Source: Phaeodactylibacter xiamenensis (GTDB lineage: Bacteria; Bacteroidota; Bacteroidia; Chitinophagales; Saprospiraceae). Taken from it: a stretch of 64,000 bases of DNA. Shown one piece after another: positions 34,782 to 44,938 of the stretch. The notes under the pieces were generated by a model, which worked only from the letters and a program-made list of their open reading frames with translations, was not told the DNA's origin and ran no database searches. Position 1 is the first letter of the stretch. Each line of letters opens with the position of its first letter. The stretch spans positions 186,001-250,000 of the forward strand of contig NZ_JPOS01000090.1 of assembly GCF_000759025.1 (NCBI RefSeq), read 5' to 3'. The translations under genes were made by a program, and so were the position numbers.

Positions 34782-35864
34782 ATGCGCTTCTACATGATTT
34801 TCGGCCTGTTTTTACTCACGACAGGCTTATCGGCACAGCAATACAGCAGCCGTTACGCTTCTTCCTCCAACAACAGCGAGACCGGCACAGCGGTCTACTA
34901 TGCCGACTATCTCCACGGCCGCATTACCGCTATGGGTGAGGTGTACCGGCGCGAAGAATACACGGCTGCGCACAAAACTTACCCTAAAGGCACCTTGCTA
35001 AAGGTAACCCGCCTGGATAACGGCCTGTCTACCGTCGTGCGGGTCAATGACCGCGGCCCGTTCGTAGAGGGCCTTATGATTGATATTTCCAAAGCGGCAG
35101 CAATGGATATTGGGCTGCTCAGAGATGGTAAAGCTCAGGTCCGCATAGAGCCGGTCGGCCATTCTGACCAAAACCCCAGAGGGGGCCAGCTGACTGCTCA
35201 AACCACCGCCCGGTCAGCCCCCCAATCCTACGATAGCTACGCCAGCCGGAGTAACCGTGTGCCCGCTTACAGTTCCTCTTCCTATGAGCCTCAGTACCCG
35301 GCAACTGCCACTCAAAACAGCTATGCCAGCCGCAGTACCAATACTTCTGACTATACAGCGAAGGGGGGTACTAACCGTTATTCCGCTTACAATTCCGCAC
35401 CACCGGTTGGGCGGGCTTACAGCAATGAAAACATGGCTTACAGCCAGCCTACACAATCGGGCAGGACCTACACCGAGCCTTACAGCAACAATGTGAACCT
35501 GACTGCAAAGGGTGGCTACCCCACTAATCAGCCCCAATCATACGGACAGGTCGGTGGCTCACTCGCCAGCCGTGCGCCGGGCGCGGCACAAACTTCTTCC
35601 GGTAGCAGCACCTCAGCCACGACCCTACCACGCGGCACTCAGGGCTACGCTGTACAAGTCGGCTCCTACCGAAATGCAGAAAATGCTGCCCGCCAGGTAG
35701 AAGAGTTGCAAGCTAAAGGATTAAGCAATGTCTTTATCATGGATTCCAACGGGCTCCAAAAAGTAGTCATTGCTGCATTCCCCCAAAAGGCAGCTGCACA
35801 AAACTACCTGGACGACCTGCGCCGGTCCTTTATGATTGACGGATTGGTCACGATGATCCGTTAA
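34782..35864 (+). CDS. RlpA-like septal ring protein with SPOR domain
   Basis: The 360-residue protein has a signal peptide (MRFYMIFGLFLLTTGLSAQ), a double-psi beta-barrel of the RlpA type (about residues 35-125) and a C-terminal SPOR domain (about 285-360, GYAVQVGSYRNAENAARQVEEL). His64 and Asp90 (VRVNDRGPF) sit where RlpA lytic transglycosylases have their active-site residues. The linker is low in complexity, rich in Ser, Tyr and Thr, with repeated SYASRS and TAKGG units. SPOR domains bind denuded peptidoglycan at division sites. No lipobox is seen, unlike E. coli RlpA. Confidence 0.9.
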   Translation: MRFYMIFGLFLLTTGLSAQQYSSRYASSSNNSETGTAVYYADYLHGRITAMGEVYRREEYTAAHKTYPKGTLLKVTRLDNGLSTVVRVNDRGPFVEGLMIDISKAAAMDIGLLRDGKAQVRIEPVGHSDQNPRGGQLTAQTTARSAPQSYDSYASRSNRVPAYSSSSYEPQYPATATQNSYASRSTNTSDYTAKGGTNRYSAYNSAPPVGRAYSNENMAYSQPTQSGRTYTEPYSNNVNLTAKGGYPTNQPQSYGQVGGSLASRAPGAAQTSSGSSTSATTLPRGTQGYAVQVGSYRNAENAARQVEELQAKGLSNVFIMDSNGLQKVVIAAFPQKAAAQNYLDDLRRSFMIDGLVTMIR

Positions 35865-35874
35865 TATCTCGGTT

Positions 35875-35913
35875 ACCGGAGCGGCGTAAAGGTTTACGCC
35901 GCTCCGGTTATTT
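35875..35913 (+). terminator. Strong hairpin terminator after the RlpA-SPOR gene
   Basis: A perfect 15-bp stem (CCGGAGCGGCGTAAA with TTTACGCCGCTCCGG, 35876-35907) has a 2-base loop in the strict pairing, so the real loop opens a few pairs. Only a weak T-rich tail (TTATTTA) follows. It may work in both directions. Confidence 0.65.
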
Positions 35914-36060
35914 ACATTCACTCCCCTCCTTCCCTGTCTTTTCCACAGGCTATTCGCCACATTTTCCTTACATTTATGTAATTCGACCCTGCCTTGCTGC
36001 GTATTAGTAAGGTAACGGGCGGTCTTATTCAGTACGCCGCCTTCCCAAAAGACAAATTCT

Positions 36061-39000
36061 ATGCTAAACCGTATCATTTCGGGGCTTTTCGCCGCACTGC
36101 TTTGCTCCGCCCCCTTATTTTCCCAAACGCCAAAACCAGTTATGAACGACAACAGCCCATACGCCGATGCCTGGGCCAAAATAGACTCCCTTGAGCAGAA
36201 TGGCCTGCCCCGGTCGGCACTTGAGGCCACCGAAGCACTCTACCAGCAAGCTAAAGCGGATGATGAACCAGCCGAATGGGTCAAAACCATCATCTACCTC
36301 AATAAATTCCAAAGCCAAATCGAAGAGGAAGGCTTGGCGGAAGCCATCCGCCGTGTGCAATCGGAAGCCGATTCGGCTTCTTTTCCTGTAAAACCGGTAC
36401 TCCATACCTTGCTGGCGGGCCTGTATCAGCGCTACCTGGAGGAAAACCGCTGGCAGATTAGTCAGCGGACAACCGTGGCCGGAGAGCGCCCGGAGGATAT
36501 CAGCCTATGGACTACCCGCGACCTGTTGGATGAAACCGGAAAACAGTACCTTTTGTCTGTACAGGACCAGGGCTTACTCAACATCCCCATTGAGGAGTGG
36601 GCGCCCATCACCACCCCCAACAGCCCGGCAACCGAAGGGCTGCGCCCCACGCTTTACGACTTCCTCATGCACCGGGCTATTGACTACTTCTCCAACGACC
36701 AGTCGTACCTCAACGAACCGGTGTACAAGTATCTACTCCGGGAGGAAGCCGCCCTCGCTCCTGCCCAGGATTTTGTCGAAACCGCCTTCAGCGGACAAGA
36801 CTCAGCAGCGTACACCCTTCAGGTACTCCACCTCCTGCAAGACTTACTGCGTGTGCGGCTGAAGAATGACAATGCCGCTGCTTTGCTCGACCTGGACCTC
36901 AAACGCCTGCAGTTTGCTTACCAAAAGCTGGTCAATGCTGAAAAAGAATCGCTGTATACCCAGGCCCTGCAACGCACTATTGAGCAATATCAGGGCACGC
37001 CTGAAGTTATGCAGGCCTGGTATGCTTTAGCTCAGCATTATCAGCAGCTTGGGCAAAGTTACCAACCCTTTGGTGATACCACGCACCGCTGGAAAGCAAA
37101 GGAGGCCCTGGATTTGACAACCCAGGCGCTCAAGAACTACCCCGACCATTATTGGGCTCAACCCATTAAAAACCTACAGGCCAAGCTTCTGGACCAACAA
37201 CTTACCCTACAGGCTGAAGAAGTTTACCTTCCTAACCAGTCGATGCTCTTCTCCCTCACCTACCGAAATACGGATTCGTTATACTACCGGCTCATCCCCC
37301 TTGCCCCGGAAGATGCCTTCCAACTAGAGCGCAACCGGGGGGAAGAAACGCTCGAAATCCTGAAAAACAAAGCGCCCCGGCTTAAGGGGCACTTCAAGCT
37401 GCCGGACGAAGGCGACCTGCAGCAGCACCGAACCGAATTTGCACTTGACGGGCAGGGGTTCGGCAGTTACGCCCTCCTCTATGCTACCAATGAAGATTTT
37501 GATGAGGCTGCTGAAGTTAGTGCGGCTTTTTTCAGCATTTCTGAACTGGGCGCACTCTATCAACGTGCCGACAACCAAATACTGGTCGCCCACCGGGAGA
37601 ATGGGCAGCCCCTGGCTGGCGTGGAACTACAGTTCTTCACCACCCGGTACAATCGCCGGAAAAACCAGCAGGAACTGGTCCCCCACAGCAAAGCCCAAAC
37701 CAACGCCATGGGCATGGCTTCCCTTCCCGGTGACGACAGGCAGTCATTTGTCATACAGCTCACACGCGGCGCAGATGTGCAAACCCTGGGCCGGGGCTTC
37801 TCTAATTACCAGTCTTACGACAGAGATATCCGGACAGAAACCACTCATTTTTTCCTGGACCGCTCCATTTACCGGCCCGGGCAAACCATTTACTTCAAAG
37901 CCCTCGCTTTAACCAAAGACGCGAATGACCTCCCGGCTATCCTGCCCAATCAGTCCATCACGCTGACATTCCGGGATGCCAACCGGCAGGAAGTGGAAAC
38001 CCTGGAATTGGAAACCAACGAATTTGGTACTGTACAGGGCAACTTTATCGCTCCCCAGGGTGGCTTGCTGGGACAAATGTCGATACAGTCCAACCTGGGC
38101 GGAAGTACCCGGTATTTTTCGGTTGAAGAATACAAACGCCCCAAGTTTGAAGTGGAACTCCAACCGCTGGACGGGCAGCCTGAACTGGGGGATACTGTAA
38201 CGGTTTCCGGTCTGGCCAAAGCCTACGCCGGCAACGTAATTGATGGAGCGAAAGTCACCTACCGGGTGGAGCGCAATGCACGTTTCCCCTGGTCTTCCTG
38301 GTGGTACCGTATGCCAAGCAGCAGTAGTATGGAAATCGCGAATGGCGTTGCACAAACAGGTCCTGACGGCAGCTTCTCCATCGAATTCCCTGCTCTGCCT
38401 GACCCCACCATCAGCCCGGACAACCGCCCGGAATACACCTATACCGTAACGGTGGATGTCACCGATGCCAATGGCGAAACCCGATCCGCTACCCGATCCG
38501 TGCGCCTGGGCTACCTGCAGCTCAAGGCTGAAATGGACCTCCCGGCTCAGGCAGACCTGACCGATCCAATGATGGCCGTACAGCTCTATGCCCAAAACCT
38601 CGATGGCAACCCTACTGCTGCCGGTGGCGATCTAACCATAACCGCCCTGGCACCGCCACCGCGCGCGCTGGTGGAGCGCTACTGGGAACGCCCGGACTAC
38701 TACCTGCTGGAGGAGGCAGAATTTGTACAGCGTTTTCCTCACCTGCCCTATGCAGATGAAAATGAGCAGCGCAACTGGAAAACTACGGGTACCGTTTTCG
38801 AAGAATCGGTAGAAGTCAATGGCCAAGACACCCTTTTCCTTAATTTTTCCGGCTGGAAGACCGGCCACTACCGCGCCACGCTACGTCTGCGGGACGAAAG
38901 CGGCGAAATGGTAGAGTCCATCAAGTATTTTGCGCTGTTTGACAGCAAAAAACAACACCTGCCCGATGGTGCCGTAGCCTGGGAAAGACCCGCCAAAGAA

Positions 39001-42000
39001 GGCCCCTTCCAACCCGGTGAAACCTATCAGCACCTCCTGGGCAGCGCCACAGCGGAAATCCCCTACCTGATCGAAGTGGAAGGCCGCAGTGGAATGATCC
39101 GGCAGGAATGGCTGAAAGCAGCGCGCTGGCAGCGGATCAGCCAGAAAATTGAGGAAAAAGACCGGGGCAATTTATTCCTCCATATTCAGGGGATGCAGTA
39201 CAACCGCTTCTTCAAGATTCAGCAGCAAATCACGGTGCCCTGGAGCAACAAGGAACTAAAAATCACCTATCAGACCTTCCGGGATAAGCTATTGCCCGGA
39301 GCGGAAGAAACCTGGGAGCTCAAAATCAGTGGCCCGGAGAAGGAAGCAGTGGCTGCAGAGTTAGTTGCCGGTATGTACGATGCTTCTTTGGATGCTTACC
39401 GCATGCACAACTGGCACTTCAGCCCTTTCCCAAGTGCTTACAGCCGTTCGAACTGGGCACAGCAGGGTTTTTCAGCCGACTATGGCCGTTCCTTTTTCTA
39501 CAACAGAGGGGCTTACTTTAGCGCTGATGCACGGCAGTACCGGGAGCTCGACTGGCACAATTGGAACCGCTGGTATAGATTTGCCCGGGGGAATGTACCT
39601 GTAATGGCCGAATCGCAGGCTTTTGATGATGCCGCCAGCGCAGAGGCTGATGCCCTGATGTCCTATGCTGCTAAATCAACTCAAAGAGAAGAAGCAGCCC
39701 CACGCGCCGGGATGGCTGCTCCCCCTCCTCCGGAAGCCGATACGATGGCTAATGCCGAACCGGAAGCCCCTAAGCCAGAGCCAGCCATCCGCCGCAACCT
39801 AAAGGAAACGGTCTTTTTCTTTCCGCAACTGCGTACCGATGAAGCGGGCAATGTCATCTTGCAGTTCAAAATGAATGAAGCCCTTACGCGCTGGAAATTC
39901 CTGGCCTTTGCCCATACGACCTCCTTGCAGTATGCTCTTTCGGAGCAGGAGGTAGTCACACAAAAGCAGTTGATGGTACAGCCCAACGCGCCCCGTTTTG
40001 TGCGCCAGGGCGACCGCATTGCCTTTACCGCTAAGGTGAGCAACCTGTCGGAAGGACCATTGCAGGGCACCGCACGCCTTCAATTGTTCGATGCGGTGAG
40101 CATGGAGCCCATTGATGCGTTGTTTGGGAATACCGATCAGGAGCAGCCCTTTACGGCCGAAGCCGGGCAGTCACAGGGGGTATCCTGGATGCTTGAAGTA
40201 CCAGAAGATTTCACCGGCGCGATTGTCCACCGGGTCACAGCAGAAGCAGGCAGCTATGCCGATGGGGAAGAAAGTGCCCTGCCGGTGCTGACCAACCGAA
40301 CCTTAGTCACGGAAACGATGCCCCTGCCCATCGGTGGGGCAGCAAGCAAGACCTTCGACTTTAGCGCCATGAAAAAAGCGCAGCAGTCCAAAACACTGCA
40401 GCAGCATCAGTTCACCCTGGAGTTCACCTCCAACCCGGCCTGGTACGCAGTGAAGGCACTCCCCTACCTCATGGAGTACCCCCACGAATGCACTGAGCAA
40501 ATTTTCAGCCGCTACTACGCCAACAGCCTGGCCTCGTCCGTGGCGAATCAGTACCCGGAAGTGCAGCGTGTGTTCGAGCAGTGGCGCTCAACCGATGCCT
40601 TGCTAAGCGAACTGGAGCAAAACCAGGACCTGAAAAACATCATTCTGGAGCAGACGCCCTGGGTACGCAATGCCCAAAGCGAAACCGCACAGCGCAAACG
40701 CATCGGCCTGCTGTTCGACCTCAACCGCATGGGGTACGAAAAAGCGGAGGCCCTGAATAAACTCAAAGAGCGCCAATCTGCTAACGGTGGGTTCTCCTGG
40801 TTCCCCGGCGGGCGCGAAAGCTGGTACATCACGCAGTACCTGATGGAAGGGCTGGCACGGCTGCAGCTGCTTGGCGTAGAAGACATTGCGAATGACCGCA
40901 ACGCCCGGAACATCATGGAGCGCGGCCTCGCCTTTGTGGATGAAGAAATGGCCGATTACTACACCAAGGCTATGGCCAGAAAGGATAGCCTGCTGCCAAA
41001 TATTGCCATCCACTACCTCTATACCCGCTCCCTTACCGCTGATCAGGAGCTTTCTGGGACTGCAAAAGAGGCGTTTGGCTTTTACCTGAAACTGGCTGAG
41101 GATAAGTGGCTGGAGCGTAACCTATACGAGCAAGCTATGCTGGCGGTAGTTTTCCAAAAGCAGGATATGCCGAAACAAGCCACAAAAATCATGAAGTCCC
41201 TGCGCGAGCGTGCCCTGTACAACGAGGAAATGGGCATGTACTGGAAGTACGATTATGGCTTCTATTGGTACCAATTGCCGATTGAAACCCACGCCATGCT
41301 CATCGAGGCCTTCGCTACCGTTGCTAAGGATGAGGAAGCGGTGGAGCAACTCAAAGTGTGGCTGCTGAAAAACAAACAGACCAACCACTGGGAGACCACC
41401 AAGGCCACGGCAAGTGCGGTCTATGCCATGCTCCGCTTCGGCGAAAACTGGCTGGCTTACGACGATCCCGTGCAGGTCTCCTTCCCGAAGCTGGATAAAG
41501 ATGTCTATCAGGCTCAACTCACAGAAGCGCAAAAAAATGCTGAGGCAGGCACTGGTTATTTCAAAACCCAATGGGATGGCAAAGCCGTTCAGCCGGGCTT
41601 CCGTCAAATTAAGGTGGACAACCCCAATCCCGGCATTGCCTGGGGTGCCGCCTACTGGCAGTACTTTGAAGACCTGGATAAAGTGGAAACCTTCAAGTCC
41701 ACACCGCTGGTGATGAACCGTACGCTATACCGGGAAGAGCTAAGCGACACCGGCCCCATTTTGGTACCGGTCACGCCCAAAATGGCGCTGCAACCCGGCG
41801 ATAAGCTTGTGGTGCGCATCGACATCAAGGTGGACCGGGCTATGGAGTACGTCCACCTGCAGGACATGCGGGCAAGTGGCCTGGAGCCGGTCAATGTACT
41901 TAGCCGGTATCAATGGCAGGGGGGACTCGGCTATTACCAAAGTACCCGGGATGCTTCTACGGACTTCTTTATTTCGTATTTACCACAGGGCACCTTTACG

Positions 42001-42123
42001 TTGGAATATCCGCTGCGGGTCAGCCACCGCGGGGATTTCACCAACGGCATGGCGCGCCTGCAGTGCATGTACGCGCCGGAATTCAGTAGCCATTCAGCCG
42101 GGGTGCGATTGAAGGTGGAGTAG
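36061..42123 (+). CDS. Bacterial alpha-2-macroglobulin with thioester motif
   Basis: The 2020-residue protein begins with a signal peptide (MLNRIISGLFAALLCSAPLFSQ); no lipobox is seen. Residues about 30-400 are helical. MG domains follow, including the MG2 mark DRSIYRPGQTIYFKALAL (about residues 600-617), then the A2M domain (FFFPQLRTDEAGNVILQFKMNEALTRWKF). The thioester motif CTEQ is at residues 1477-1480 in YPHECTEQIFSRYYANSLA, followed by the alpha-helical thioester domain with GGFSWFPGG. Such proteins trap foreign proteases in the periplasm. Bacterial homologues are often next to the penicillin-binding protein gene pbpC, which is absent here. Confidence 0.92.
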   Translation: MLNRIISGLFAALLCSAPLFSQTPKPVMNDNSPYADAWAKIDSLEQNGLPRSALEATEALYQQAKADDEPAEWVKTIIYLNKFQSQIEEEGLAEAIRRVQSEADSASFPVKPVLHTLLAGLYQRYLEENRWQISQRTTVAGERPEDISLWTTRDLLDETGKQYLLSVQDQGLLNIPIEEWAPITTPNSPATEGLRPTLYDFLMHRAIDYFSNDQSYLNEPVYKYLLREEAALAPAQDFVETAFSGQDSAAYTLQVLHLLQDLLRVRLKNDNAAALLDLDLKRLQFAYQKLVNAEKESLYTQALQRTIEQYQGTPEVMQAWYALAQHYQQLGQSYQPFGDTTHRWKAKEALDLTTQALKNYPDHYWAQPIKNLQAKLLDQQLTLQAEEVYLPNQSMLFSLTYRNTDSLYYRLIPLAPEDAFQLERNRGEETLEILKNKAPRLKGHFKLPDEGDLQQHRTEFALDGQGFGSYALLYATNEDFDEAAEVSAAFFSISELGALYQRADNQILVAHRENGQPLAGVELQFFTTRYNRRKNQQELVPHSKAQTNAMGMASLPGDDRQSFVIQLTRGADVQTLGRGFSNYQSYDRDIRTETTHFFLDRSIYRPGQTIYFKALALTKDANDLPAILPNQSITLTFRDANRQEVETLELETNEFGTVQGNFIAPQGGLLGQMSIQSNLGGSTRYFSVEEYKRPKFEVELQPLDGQPELGDTVTVSGLAKAYAGNVIDGAKVTYRVERNARFPWSSWWYRMPSSSSMEIANGVAQTGPDGSFSIEFPALPDPTISPDNRPEYTYTVTVDVTDANGETRSATRSVRLGYLQLKAEMDLPAQADLTDPMMAVQLYAQNLDGNPTAAGGDLTITALAPPPRALVERYWERPDYYLLEEAEFVQRFPHLPYADENEQRNWKTTGTVFEESVEVNGQDTLFLNFSGWKTGHYRATLRLRDESGEMVESIKYFALFDSKKQHLPDGAVAWERPAKEGPFQPGETYQHLLGSATAEIPYLIEVEGRSGMIRQEWLKAARWQRISQKIEEKDRGNLFLHIQGMQYNRFFKIQQQITVPWSNKELKITYQTFRDKLLPGAEETWELKISGPEKEAVAAELVAGMYDASLDAYRMHNWHFSPFPSAYSRSNWAQQGFSADYGRSFFYNRGAYFSADARQYRELDWHNWNRWYRFARGNVPVMAESQAFDDAASAEADALMSYAAKSTQREEAAPRAGMAAPPPPEADTMANAEPEAPKPEPAIRRNLKETVFFFPQLRTDEAGNVILQFKMNEALTRWKFLAFAHTTSLQYALSEQEVVTQKQLMVQPNAPRFVRQGDRIAFTAKVSNLSEGPLQGTARLQLFDAVSMEPIDALFGNTDQEQPFTAEAGQSQGVSWMLEVPEDFTGAIVHRVTAEAGSYADGEESALPVLTNRTLVTETMPLPIGGAASKTFDFSAMKKAQQSKTLQQHQFTLEFTSNPAWYAVKALPYLMEYPHECTEQIFSRYYANSLASSVANQYPEVQRVFEQWRSTDALLSELEQNQDLKNIILEQTPWVRNAQSETAQRKRIGLLFDLNRMGYEKAEALNKLKERQSANGGFSWFPGGRESWYITQYLMEGLARLQLLGVEDIANDRNARNIMERGLAFVDEEMADYYTKAMARKDSLLPNIAIHYLYTRSLTADQELSGTAKEAFGFYLKLAEDKWLERNLYEQAMLAVVFQKQDMPKQATKIMKSLRERALYNEEMGMYWKYDYGFYWYQLPIETHAMLIEAFATVAKDEEAVEQLKVWLLKNKQTNHWETTKATASAVYAMLRFGENWLAYDDPVQVSFPKLDKDVYQAQLTEAQKNAEAGTGYFKTQWDGKAVQPGFRQIKVDNPNPGIAWGAAYWQYFEDLDKVETFKSTPLVMNRTLYREELSDTGPILVPVTPKMALQPGDKLVVRIDIKVDRAMEYVHLQDMRASGLEPVNVLSRYQWQGGLGYYQSTRDASTDFFISYLPQGTFTLEYPLRVSHRGDFTNGMARLQCMYAPEFSSHSAGVRLKVE

Positions 42124-42132
42124 ATTTGCGTA

Positions 42133-42163
42133 TTGCTAATAAAACAGGATCGTAATATCTTGC
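42133..42163 (+). promoter_or_regulatory. Possible promoter, TTGC-N19-TATCTTGC
   Basis: TTGC at 42133-42136, 19 bases and TATCTTGC at 42156-42163 resemble the Bacteroidota layout with one mismatch in the -7 box. It would serve the Uma2 gene at 42184. Confidence 0.4.
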
Positions 42164-42183
42164 GAACAGCATAACCCACGCCT

Positions 42184-42816
42184 ATGATTACCTCATTGGA
42201 CCAACTGGATTTGCACAAAAAGTATTCTTACGCGGACTACCTGACCTGGAATCTCGGGGAGCGGGTGGAGCTCTTAAGGGGGTATGTACGCAAAATGGCG
42301 CCTGCCCCCAGCGATGAACATCAGCGGATCAGCAGTTTTCTTCATGGCACAATTTGGTATCACTTGCGGCAAAAGGAATGTGAAGTCCGGCATGCGCCCT
42401 ATGATGTCCGGCTCATCATCCCGTCTGATACGCCCCTGTCCAGCCGGAGAAGAAAAAGCGCCACCTCCTTGTCCGATGAAGAGATAGAAACTGTGGTCCA
42501 ACCGGATATCCTGGTGATTTGCGACCCCGCAAAAATTGATGACCGGGGCTGCCTGGGCGCTCCGGATTTGATCATTGAGATCCTCTCCCGGGGCAATAAC
42601 AAGGAGGATACCGAAGAGAAATTCACCATTTACGAATCCGCTGGCGTCCCGGAATATTGGATTGTTCACCCTTTCGAGCAAACGATTACCGTTTACCGTC
42701 CGGACAGCAGTGGCCGATACGCGGGGTCACGCCCTTTCGCACCCGGTAGCCAGCTCACTTCGGAGATCCTGAAGGAACTGGAGATACCGGTTGCGGAAGT
42801 TTTTAGCCGAAAGTAG
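42184..42816 (+). CDS. Uma2/DUF820 family nuclease-like protein
   Basis: The 210-residue protein has the Uma2 fold of PD-(D/E)XK enzymes. Visible blocks are YSYADYLTW, VQPDILVICDPAKI, PDLIIEILSRGN and EEKFTIYESAGVPEYWIV, which hold the Asp, Glu and Lys of the predicted active site. A basic stretch (SSRRRKS) lies in the middle. The family is abundant in Cyanobacteria and Bacteroidota; activity is predicted only. It is convergent with the DUF2231-cytochrome gene, two bases apart. Confidence 0.9.
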   Translation: MITSLDQLDLHKKYSYADYLTWNLGERVELLRGYVRKMAPAPSDEHQRISSFLHGTIWYHLRQKECEVRHAPYDVRLIIPSDTPLSSRRRKSATSLSDEEIETVVQPDILVICDPAKIDDRGCLGAPDLIIEILSRGNNKEDTEEKFTIYESAGVPEYWIVHPFEQTITVYRPDSSGRYAGSRPFAPGSQLTSEILKELEIPVAEVFSRK

Positions 42817-42818
42817 TT

Positions 42819-44936
42819 TTACTTCGTGGTTTTATAATCGGTGGAAGCGCTAATCCCTCCATGGTCAAAAACTTCCTCAGGACCGGACAATAAAATCTCA
42901 TCCAGGAAAATCCAGCTTTTGCCACCCGGATTAGGGTGCCAGTCCGGGTTGCGCAAGGGGCTGCGGACTTCCACTTTCACATAGCGGGCCTCCACCGGAT
43001 CAAATGCAATCGGGAAGTACTTCAGCTCTGTTTCAACCACTTCCTTATCAATCGTTGGCCAGTCTGCCCTGCTTACCTCCCGGAACTGCTGCCCATCCGC
43101 GGAGACGGAAACGATGGCGCTTTTCGGGAAGAAAATCCAGCTAGCCGGCCTGGACAAGGCACTGATGGTCACTTCGTTGACGGGAGTAAGCTCTGGCAGC
43201 TCCATAACCGCGCCCATGTGCTCCCCCTCGTATCCGAGCCAACTGCCGGCTGTGAATACCGCTGTGCCTTTTTGCAAGTCGACCAGGGATGCTCCGCCAT
43301 TGGCCTGGAATTTTCCGGAAGGGGGGTTGAGCAGTCGCCCTGTTTTCGCCCGTAGCCCGGCTTTCACAAATCGGGCGGAGGACACCTCGCTGTCATTCCA
43401 GCCTGGCTTTACGGCAAAGGCCTGCACCTCTGCGGTCTTTCGCAGGATAAGAGAATCCGGAAAAAGGGGAGAATCCGGCCCTGGAGGCGTTCCGTCAATG
43501 GAGTAGCGCACCTCTACGCCTTTAAAGTTGGAGATAGCCCGTACGACGATGGAGTCATGGAACAGCGTGGAAGCCGCCTCCAGCAGAGGTGGGTTGAGCG
43601 CAGCCGTCCCGAAGACTTCCCGGTCTGCCTCCTGTTGCACAACCACTTGCGGGTGCGCCTCTTTCCATTTGGTCAGCCCGGCATCAGAGACCGCCGTCTG
43701 CCACAGGTAGATTTGCTTCAGTTCCGGTAATTGCCCGATTGCCTTCAGCCCCTGATCGGTCACTGCCGTCCCATACAGATTGAGTACCTGCAAGTGAGGC
43801 AGCTCCGCCAGAAATCCCAGCCCCGCATCCGTAATCCGGGTGCCTTGCAGTTGGAGCTTTTTCAGGTTGGTAAAATCCGCAAGCTGACCCGAAAGCTCAT
43901 CCGAAAAGTTACTGTGCCCACAGTGAAGTTCAATGACCCGGTCAGCATACTTGCGAAGGGGCGCAAAACTACGGGCACTGATCGCCGTATCCCGCGCCAT
44001 ATCCACCAGCAAAAAGGGGCTTTCTTCCGCAGCTACTGCCACGCGCAGGCCCTGTGCTTTCAGTTGTTGGACCGTTTCAAGCGGCATAGGTGGCAGGTCC
44101 AGCTTCGCCCAGTGATCTGCCGGGGTCTGATAGGCTTCCAGAAGAGCGGCTACTGCGGCTCTGTCCTCCATATCTTTCACCTTGCAGTCGAAACAGGCAC
44201 CATTGCCCATCCACCATTCCAGCAGTTGGATTTCGCCAGCTGACAATTGAGGTTTGCCCTCCGGAGGCATGTGCTCCTCCACTTCCATCGGCAAATGCAC
44301 GCGCTCCAGCAAAAGGCTCTGAGCCGGCACTGCGGTATTGAACAACGGCCCGCTATCACCTCCTGCCATTAGCCCCGCCTGATCGGTGAGGACCAGCCCA
44401 CCCTTTGATTTGGAAGGCTTATGGCAGCCGGTGCACTTTTGGTCCATGATGGGTTGTATGATGAGGTCGTAGACCAGCGCTTCTTCGATGTTTTCCACCG
44501 TTTGGGGCGCTGCCGGTTTTTCGAAAAGGTAATCGGTACCGTGGGTCATTGCTCCGCCAAAGTGCCCGGCGGCGAACAAGACCACGCCACAAACCCAAAG
44601 CAGGTAAGGGTACAGTTTGGTCAGCAATCGGGTATATTCCAGATGTCCAAGATAAAGCAGCAGGGCACTGATTGTAGTTGCAATCCCTAACCAACGGTGG
44701 TACTGCAGGAGGTTTTCCTCATACCCTCCTTCCTCTGCCAGCCACCAGCCGGTAGCCGCTGCCACTATGGAAGCCAGCGTGCCCAGCAGCAGGGAAAGCC
44801 CAATGGCCGGTTGGTAGTTATTGTGTTTCTGCCATCGTTGCAGCCCCTCCATTAGTATTCCCAGCAACAGGAAGCCGATAGGCAGGTGAACAATCAGGGG
44901 GTGCAAACGGGCTAAATTGATGGAAAGAACGTCCAT
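42819..44936 (-). CDS. DUF2231 membrane protein with c-type cytochrome, LRR and FN3-associated domains
   Basis: The 705-residue protein joins several domains. The N-terminus (LARLHPLIVHLPIGFLLLG) and four membrane helices to about residue 127 are DUF2231. A haem motif CTGCH is at 168-172, in a Planctomycete-type cytochrome domain (about 155-250). Leucine-rich repeats follow (about 340-450, LKKLQLQGTRITDAGLGFL). The C-terminal third has an FN3-associated/CHB_HEX-like domain (RYSIDGTPPGPDSP) and a discoidin-like domain ending SWIFLDEILLS. It is the last gene of the cytochrome operon, two bases after the FN3-associated gene. The combination suggests a redox protein with a ligand-binding outer part. 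Confidence 0.87.
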   Translation of the reverse strand: MDVLSINLARLHPLIVHLPIGFLLLGILMEGLQRWQKHNNYQPAIGLSLLLGTLASIVAAATGWWLAEEGGYEENLLQYHRWLGIATTISALLLYLGHLEYTRLLTKLYPYLLWVCGVVLFAAGHFGGAMTHGTDYLFEKPAAPQTVENIEEALVYDLIIQPIMDQKCTGCHKPSKSKGGLVLTDQAGLMAGGDSGPLFNTAVPAQSLLLERVHLPMEVEEHMPPEGKPQLSAGEIQLLEWWMGNGACFDCKVKDMEDRAAVAALLEAYQTPADHWAKLDLPPMPLETVQQLKAQGLRVAVAAEESPFLLVDMARDTAISARSFAPLRKYADRVIELHCGHSNFSDELSGQLADFTNLKKLQLQGTRITDAGLGFLAELPHLQVLNLYGTAVTDQGLKAIGQLPELKQIYLWQTAVSDAGLTKWKEAHPQVVVQQEADREVFGTAALNPPLLEAASTLFHDSIVVRAISNFKGVEVRYSIDGTPPGPDSPLFPDSLILRKTAEVQAFAVKPGWNDSEVSSARFVKAGLRAKTGRLLNPPSGKFQANGGASLVDLQKGTAVFTAGSWLGYEGEHMGAVMELPELTPVNEVTISALSRPASWIFFPKSAIVSVSADGQQFREVSRADWPTIDKEVVETELKYFPIAFDPVEARYVKVEVRSPLRNPDWHPNPGGKSWIFLDEILLSGPEEVFDHGGISASTDYKTTK

Positions 44937-44938
44937 GA

